NCBI GenBank assembly: GCA_024104275.1
Contig: JAGGHK010000001.1
Location: 496,001-560,000 of the forward strand
Source of the DNA: Bifidobacterium sp.
GTDB lineage: Bacteria > Actinomycetota > Actinomycetes > Actinomycetales > Bifidobacteriaceae
Reading direction: 5' to 3'
Length of the DNA: 64,000 bases
The translations under genes and the position numbers were made by a program. How positions within the stretch are numbered: position 1 is the first letter of the stretch; each line of letters starts with the position of its first letter. The notes beneath the pieces were generated by a model that saw only the letters and a list, made by a program, of their open reading frames with translations, did not search any database and was not told where the DNA came from. Below, piece after piece: positions 59,921 to 64,000 of the stretch.

Positions 59921-60106
59921 AGCGACGGCTTTGGTATTTTTTTCTTGGATATCGTAACGTTTCCATAAATATCGGGAATCGAAGACGGAGGCAATAAAAA
60001 TATCCGATTCCCACACTCTCCAATTCGGTAGGCGCAGACTGAATATCAGTCAACGAACAACATGGGATGCTCGATAACGCTTGCGCTAAAGTGAAGAAAG
60101 AAAAAC

Positions 60107-60166
60107 ATGCATATGGACAACAACCTTCACGACATCATCGGCAAGTTCGTCTGGCATAAGGAGTGA
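60107..60166 (+). other. Possible 19-codon leader ORF before pup
   Basis: ATG 60107 opens a frame reading [19 protein letters not shown] and stopping at 60164-60166. The pup ribosome-binding site AAGGAG lies inside the last two codons, and the pup ATG follows one base after the stop. It could couple translation or act as a leader peptide. The ribosome-binding site for the leader itself (AAGAAAG) is weak. Confidence 0.35.
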
Positions 60167-60167
60167 C

Positions 60168-60362
60168 ATGGCACAGCAGTTCGCGCAACAGCAGCATCGT
60201 AACGAAGAACCTCAATCGCAGGGTCAGCAGGAAAGTCAGAAAACCGACAAGGTTCAGGATCAGGAAGACGCGCTCGACGCCGTCCTCGACGACATCTCCT
60301 CGACGCTGGAAACCGATGCGGAAACCTACGTTTCGAGCTTCGTGCAGAAAGGCGGCGAATGA
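60168..60362 (+). CDS. pup: Prokaryotic ubiquitin-like protein Pup
   Basis: This 64-residue, highly charged and mostly disordered protein has the Pup pattern: Gln/Glu-rich N-terminus, the helical binding region [19 protein letters not shown], and a C-terminus VQKGGE. It ends in Glu, so PafA can link it to substrate lysines without prior deamidation by Dop (species whose Pup ends in Gln need that step). The start has AAGGAG four bases upstream. It overlaps pafA by ATGA, so the tag and ligase are made together. Confidence 0.96.
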   Translation: MAQQFAQQQHRNEEPQSQGQQESQKTDKVQDQEDALDAVLDDISSTLETDAETYVSSFVQKGGE

Positions 60363-61891
60363 TGCCGCAGCTGCGTGACAGCAGCAACCAGGGACCCGGC
60401 AATCGTACCTCGCGTTCTCCCGAATACGATTCGTTCCATCGCATTTTCGGTATCGAAACCGAATACGGGGTTTCGGTGACCGGGGCGAATCAGCCTTGTG
60501 ATCCCGGCCAAGTCGCGATGATGATGTTCGCACCGATACTCTCACGTTCTCGCTCCACCAACACTTACTTGGAGAACGGCTCACGGTTGTATCTCGACGT
60601 CGGCTCACACCCCGAATACGCAACTGCCGAGGCACGCGACCCCTCGGCTGCGCTGACACATGATCTGGCCGGCGAAGCAATCATGCGTCGTCTGGCTCTC
60701 GGAGCACAGGAACGGTTGCGCAAAACGCACGGTGAGCACGCGGCCATCCACCTGTTCAAAGACAATGTGGACTCGGCGGGCCATGCCTTCGGCTGCCATG
60801 AGAACTATCTGGTACGGCGCTACGTTTCGTTACCCATCATCAAGGCGCAGCTGCTGCCGTTTCTGGTGACCAGGCAACTCTTCACCGGTGCCGGACGGGT
60901 GAGCGAAAACGGCTTCGAAATCACGCAACGGGCCGCCTTTCTCGACGAAGGCGTCTCCTCCTCCACCACACGCTTCCGGCCGATGGTCAACACGCGCGAC
61001 GAGCCGCATGCCGACCCGGACGAATTCCGTAGGCTCCACGTCATCATCGGTGACTCCAACCGCTCGCAATGGGCGACGAAGATGAAGCTGGCGACGACTC
61101 ATCTGGTGCTCTGCGCCATCGAAGACGCGGCGAAGCGGGGTATTGCCTCAGGTTTCGAATGCTGCGCTCTGAGCGATCCGAGTGCCTCGAACAAGGCCAT
61201 GAGCACCGACCTGAGCTGCAGCAAGCCCGTGATGGAAGTCGAAGATATCGATGCATTCCGTGCTAAACAGCAGGAGTTCGGGCTGAAACCCTCAGCTTCC
61301 GGCGATGAGGCTCACCCACAAGCCGATACTGTTACAGCCTTGGAAATCCAATATTTGTATTTTGCCATTGTTTCAAGTTTCGTCGAGTCCCATCATGATG
61401 GAATCAAGCAATCGTTGCCGAATACAGACTGCATGGATATCCTCAACGAATGGAAAACAGCACTTGACGCCTTGTCCACCAAGGATTTTGCGGCACTTTC
61501 CAACCGAGTCGACTGGGTGGCGAAATACCAGCTGCTCGGCAAGATCAAGGAACGCAACCCATGGCTTTCTCCGGTACAGGCACGGCAAATCGATATGAAT
61601 TACCACGATATCGTCAACGGAAGTATTTATCCGTCGCTGGTTGGCCACGGGCTCATGGAAACGCTCGTATCCGACGACGCGGTCGAACATGCCGTCGAAA
61701 ATCCGCCGGAAGACACACGGGCCGCACTACGTGGTAGGTTCGTGCATCAGGCTTTGAACTCCGGTGCAACGTTCACCTGCGACTGGACACATCTTAAAAC
61801 AACGGCCCCAATCCGTCACGAAGTCGAGCTCATCGATCCGTTCGCGTTTGAACCTGATGTGGATTATCAACAGTTAATGGAGAGCTTATAA
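60359..61891 (+). CDS. pafA: Pup-protein ligase PafA
   Basis: A 510-residue glutamine-synthetase-like ligase. It opens with FGIETEYGV (the nucleotide/metal strand), followed by [18 protein letters not shown] and [21 protein letters not shown], and it lacks the extra loop that defines Dop. The C-terminus has the small Pup-interacting helical domain. It forms isopeptide bonds between Pup and target lysines using ATP. Its partner dop lies on the opposite strand 175 bases away. Confidence 0.93.
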   Translation: MMPQLRDSSNQGPGNRTSRSPEYDSFHRIFGIETEYGVSVTGANQPCDPGQVAMMMFAPILSRSRSTNTYLENGSRLYLDVGSHPEYATAEARDPSAALTHDLAGEAIMRRLALGAQERLRKTHGEHAAIHLFKDNVDSAGHAFGCHENYLVRRYVSLPIIKAQLLPFLVTRQLFTGAGRVSENGFEITQRAAFLDEGVSSSTTRFRPMVNTRDEPHADPDEFRRLHVIIGDSNRSQWATKMKLATTHLVLCAIEDAAKRGIASGFECCALSDPSASNKAMSTDLSCSKPVMEVEDIDAFRAKQQEFGLKPSASGDEAHPQADTVTALEIQYLYFAIVSSFVESHHDGIKQSLPNTDCMDILNEWKTALDALSTKDFAALSNRVDWVAKYQLLGKIKERNPWLSPVQARQIDMNYHDIVNGSIYPSLVGHGLMETLVSDDAVEHAVENPPEDTRAALRGRFVHQALNSGATFTCDWTHLKTTAPIRHEVELIDPFAFEPDVDYQQLMESL

Positions 61892-61943
61892 AGAGTTAGT
61901 TTGCCGGTCATTTAACATTGTTATCTAACTTTCCAGCGTTACC

Positions 61944-62032
61944 GTGGAGGGGCTGGGATATGCGATGTTCGGGCGTAGGCTTGGCCGAACGGCCTTGAGT
62001 GTCCCGAACATTGTATATCCCAGCCCCTCCAC
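61944..62032. terminator. Long perfect hairpin between pafA and dop
   Basis: GTGGAGGGGCTGGGATAT (61944-61961) is the exact reverse complement of ATATCCCAGCCCCTCCAC (62015-62032), 18 bp. Inside, ATGTTCGGG pairs with CCCGAACAT, and GGCC with GGCC in the loop. The 89-nt structure can form on either strand. Termination of both converging operons is the simplest role. Confidence 0.8.
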
Positions 62033-62066
62033 TCAGTTAAGTTTTATTTGCAGTATTAGATTTTCC

Positions 62067-63764
62067 TTACATTGGTTTATTTTGAGTTGCTAGTCTCTTG
62101 AGAGTTTGGACAGCGGATTCGTGATGAGAATCGGAATATGCGAGCAACTGTTCACAGCGGGCCTTGGTCCAGCGAGTTGGGTCGGAGATGTCTAGCGAGA
62201 AAAGATGAACGTTCGTATGGTCCATGGGAGCGCCTTCGGCGTCTGTAGTGTATTGAGTTTGCGACGAGGCGATACCGGTCTTATTACCTTGCGAAACGGT
62301 GATGTGGGACCAGGAGACGGCGACTACATCGTTTGGGAAACGCTTGATGATTTCGGCACGGAGCCAGGCGCGGGTGTCTTCCGGAGGCTTTGAAACGGCG
62401 CGCCGGACCTCGATATCGGCCTGACTTTGGTTTTCATTCAAGCTTAGAGGCACACGTTTAGTCTGCGGCTGCAAACGTGAGAATACCGAATACGATGGAT
62501 CCAGCGCGGCCCAGCTCAGGTCGAGAGCGGCCAGCTTCGGGTTAGACCAGTCACTGCCGGTTTTGCGGCGCAGACGCTCAAGCAACTGCCATTTGAGCAA
62601 CCATTCAAGGCGCGAGCCCTCATCGGCCATTTTCAGACGTTTGTCGTCACCGGCATGGCGCACAGCGGCCACATCCACCAATGTCTGGCACCACATCGTC
62701 ATGATCCGTTTCGTGGGCTCGTCCGGCCACAGTGGTTCTCCCCTGTTATCGCTTCCATAGGTCGCCGCACCTTGTGCAGATACGGCCGAAAACAGACGCA
62801 CTTGAATCTGCCAAGCCGTGGTTTCACCTCCCTTTTCAAGGGGCAACTGGGCGGCAAGATTCAAATCATGCGAAACGATGTGCATCGCCTCGACGGGGTC
62901 GACCAACTGCAAATCTGCAAGCAAACCGTTAAGGTCACAGGCCGAATCATCGGCATCCGCATGCTCAAGCAGCCACAACAGCATGCTTGTCGTGCCCAGT
63001 TTCAGAGCCTGCGGCACGTCCATGCGGTTGGCATCGCCGACAATGACATGCAACCTGCGATAGTCGCCGGTGACGTGGGATTCGTCACGTGCGTTGACAA
63101 TCGGACGGTCGAAGGTGGTCTGCAGGCCGATGATGGAATGAACATAATCGGCACGCTGGCTCAGCTGATAACCGGCCTCTTCGCTTTTCTCACCAATACC
63201 GACACGGCCGGAACCCGTGTAAATCTGGCGCGAAACGAAATCCAGGGTCATCAGCGATGCGACCTTATCGAACGGGACGCGACGCAGCATCATATAGTTT
63301 TCGTGCGTACCCCAGCTGGCTCCTTTGCCGTCCACATTGTTGCGGTGCAGGACGATGTTGGAACCATTGCGCCTATTGACTTGCTGAGCCGCTTCAAACA
63401 TAATTCGGTCGCCGGCATGGTCGTAGCAGACGGCTTCGAAGGGATCCATGGTCTCCGGTGCGGAATATTCGGGGTGGGCATGGTCAACATAGACACGGCC
63501 GCCATTGGGCGCAATGACATTGACTATCTGCCGTTGCGGCTCGTCAGTGAGCATCTCGGGACGCGCGGCGGCTCGGGGCAAACGGGTACCGCGAGCGTCG
63601 TTCAGCGGATCCTCCTGGCGATAGTCCCAGCGAATATACTGTGTTTCGGGATTCGCGGCACCGCTGACGACATCGAACGAAAGCTGCACCGGGTTGTAAT
63701 GGTCGGCTCCAAGGTCTGAAACAGCGTATTCTGTTTCAGTTCCCATCATTCTGCGTACGCTCAT
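62067..63764 (-). CDS. dop: Depupylase/deamidase Dop
   Basis: From ATG 63764 (GGGGAG upstream) the protein has 565 residues. It shows MMGTETEYAV, the Dop-loop region (WDYRQEDPLNDARGTRL) after the first strand that PafA lacks, GGRVYVDHAHPEYSAPE and NIVLHRNNVDGKGASWGTHENYMMLR. It cleaves Pup from proteins and, in other species, deamidates Pup's C-terminal Gln. Here Pup already ends in Glu, so its main job should be depupylation. It follows arc by 32 bases and is probably in the same operon. Confidence 0.93.
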   Translation of the reverse strand: MSVRRMMGTETEYAVSDLGADHYNPVQLSFDVVSGAANPETQYIRWDYRQEDPLNDARGTRLPRAAARPEMLTDEPQRQIVNVIAPNGGRVYVDHAHPEYSAPETMDPFEAVCYDHAGDRIMFEAAQQVNRRNGSNIVLHRNNVDGKGASWGTHENYMMLRRVPFDKVASLMTLDFVSRQIYTGSGRVGIGEKSEEAGYQLSQRADYVHSIIGLQTTFDRPIVNARDESHVTGDYRRLHVIVGDANRMDVPQALKLGTTSMLLWLLEHADADDSACDLNGLLADLQLVDPVEAMHIVSHDLNLAAQLPLEKGGETTAWQIQVRLFSAVSAQGAATYGSDNRGEPLWPDEPTKRIMTMWCQTLVDVAAVRHAGDDKRLKMADEGSRLEWLLKWQLLERLRRKTGSDWSNPKLAALDLSWAALDPSYSVFSRLQPQTKRVPLSLNENQSQADIEVRRAVSKPPEDTRAWLRAEIIKRFPNDVVAVSWSHITVSQGNKTGIASSQTQYTTDAEGAPMDHTNVHLFSLDISDPTRWTKARCEQLLAYSDSHHESAVQTLKRLATQNKPM

Positions 63765-63796
63765 TCGTCTCGCTCCCCTCGCTTTTCGATACCGGA

Positions 63797-64000
63797 TTAT
63801 TCGGCCGGACGGATACGGACCGCGTGACCGCCGGCGATGCCGTTGATCTTCGACCATTGCACCGGGTCGGAGTCCGTGACCGAATCGCTGGTCTCATTGA
63901 ACTCGTCATCTACGGCCCGAAGCACCGCGTCCGCACTGATTTCCATCGGCCGGCCGAGCATAATCGAATCCTTGACGGCGTGGGTTTTGACGCGATCGAC
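63797..64000 (-). CDS. arc: C-terminal end of the AAA+ ATPase ARC (Mpa homologue), 5' part outside window
   Basis: The last 67 codons are visible, with the ending WSKINGIAGGHAVRIRPAE. The region before, ADAVLRAVDDEFNETSD, fits the C-terminal part of actinobacterial ARC/Mpa rings. It lacks the C-terminal Gln-Tyr-Leu (GQYL-type) tail that docks Mpa to the 20S proteasome, consistent with no prcBA genes beside pup. The gene is placed directly upstream of dop, the standard order. Confidence 0.75.
   Translation of the reverse strand, partial: VDRVKTHAVKDSIMLGRPMEISADAVLRAVDDEFNETSDSVTDSDPVQWSKINGIAGGHAVRIRPAE

Overview
The window is typical chromosomal DNA of a bifidobacterium (Actinomycetota, Bifidobacteriaceae). 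This is inferred from gene content: a polyphosphate-type glucokinase, an MtrA-MtrB-LpqB operon, a FruEKFG-type fructose transporter, a GluABCD-type transporter, and a Pup/PafA/Dop/ARC pupylation set with no proteasome genes beside it. Most genes are dense, co-oriented housekeeping genes. I see no tRNA, rRNA, CRISPR array, insertion sequence or prophage.

Layout. 1-5.4 kb: a truncated membrane protein, an aminotransferase, ppgK and a GlfT-like glycosyltransferase. 5.5-9.1 kb: an FMN riboswitch with a promoter in front, driving a RibU-like S component and one 913-residue protein that fuses both ECF ATPases and the ECF T subunit. 9.2-11.8 kb: an amidohydrolase and a D-2-hydroxyacid dehydrogenase. 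12-17 kb: fruEKFG (minus strand). 17-21.1 kb: mtrA-mtrB-lpqB. 21.2-25.3 kb: rarA and a Ski2/HelY-type helicase. 25.5-29.2 kb: gluABCD. 29.4-32.7 kb: aspS and hisS. 32.8-36 kb: a DUF349 protein and a GH32 beta-fructosidase. 36.3-45 kb: clpC, a DUF3027 protein, a cold-shock-domain protein, a two-component pair and a TPM-domain protein. 45-48 kb: groL with CIRCE, a cold-shock protein and a LytR_C protein. 48.2-58.4 kb: ung, a MoxR/DUF58/VWA operon of six overlapping genes, purB and an LPG-flippase-like protein. 58.6-64 kb: hup, a degenerate inositol-monophosphatase-like gene, then pup-pafA facing dop and the end of arc.

The main unexpected observation is that gene damage is not spread evenly. 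Lesions fall in two functional groups. (1) Fructose use: fruK has two frameshifts and a changed Walker B glutamate, fruF has a broken start region, and the unlinked GH32 gene has three frameshifts, one in a run of 12 C. (2) The MtrAB-LpqB envelope system: mtrB has a deletion and frameshift between its F and G2 boxes, and lpqB has an in-frame amber codon. The other complete genes read through at normal length. Either this lineage is losing these two functions, or the assembly has local errors; raw reads would decide. Intact runs of six and seven identical bases inside the same damaged genes argue against a uniform homopolymer artefact.

Other points of note are a 61-62 bp imperfect repeat upstream of clpC, an 89-nt near-perfect hairpin between pafA and dop, a 19-codon leader ORF that carries the pup ribosome-binding site, a three-half-site CIRCE region, and several proteins with unusual low-complexity tails (ClpC, DUF3027, GluD).
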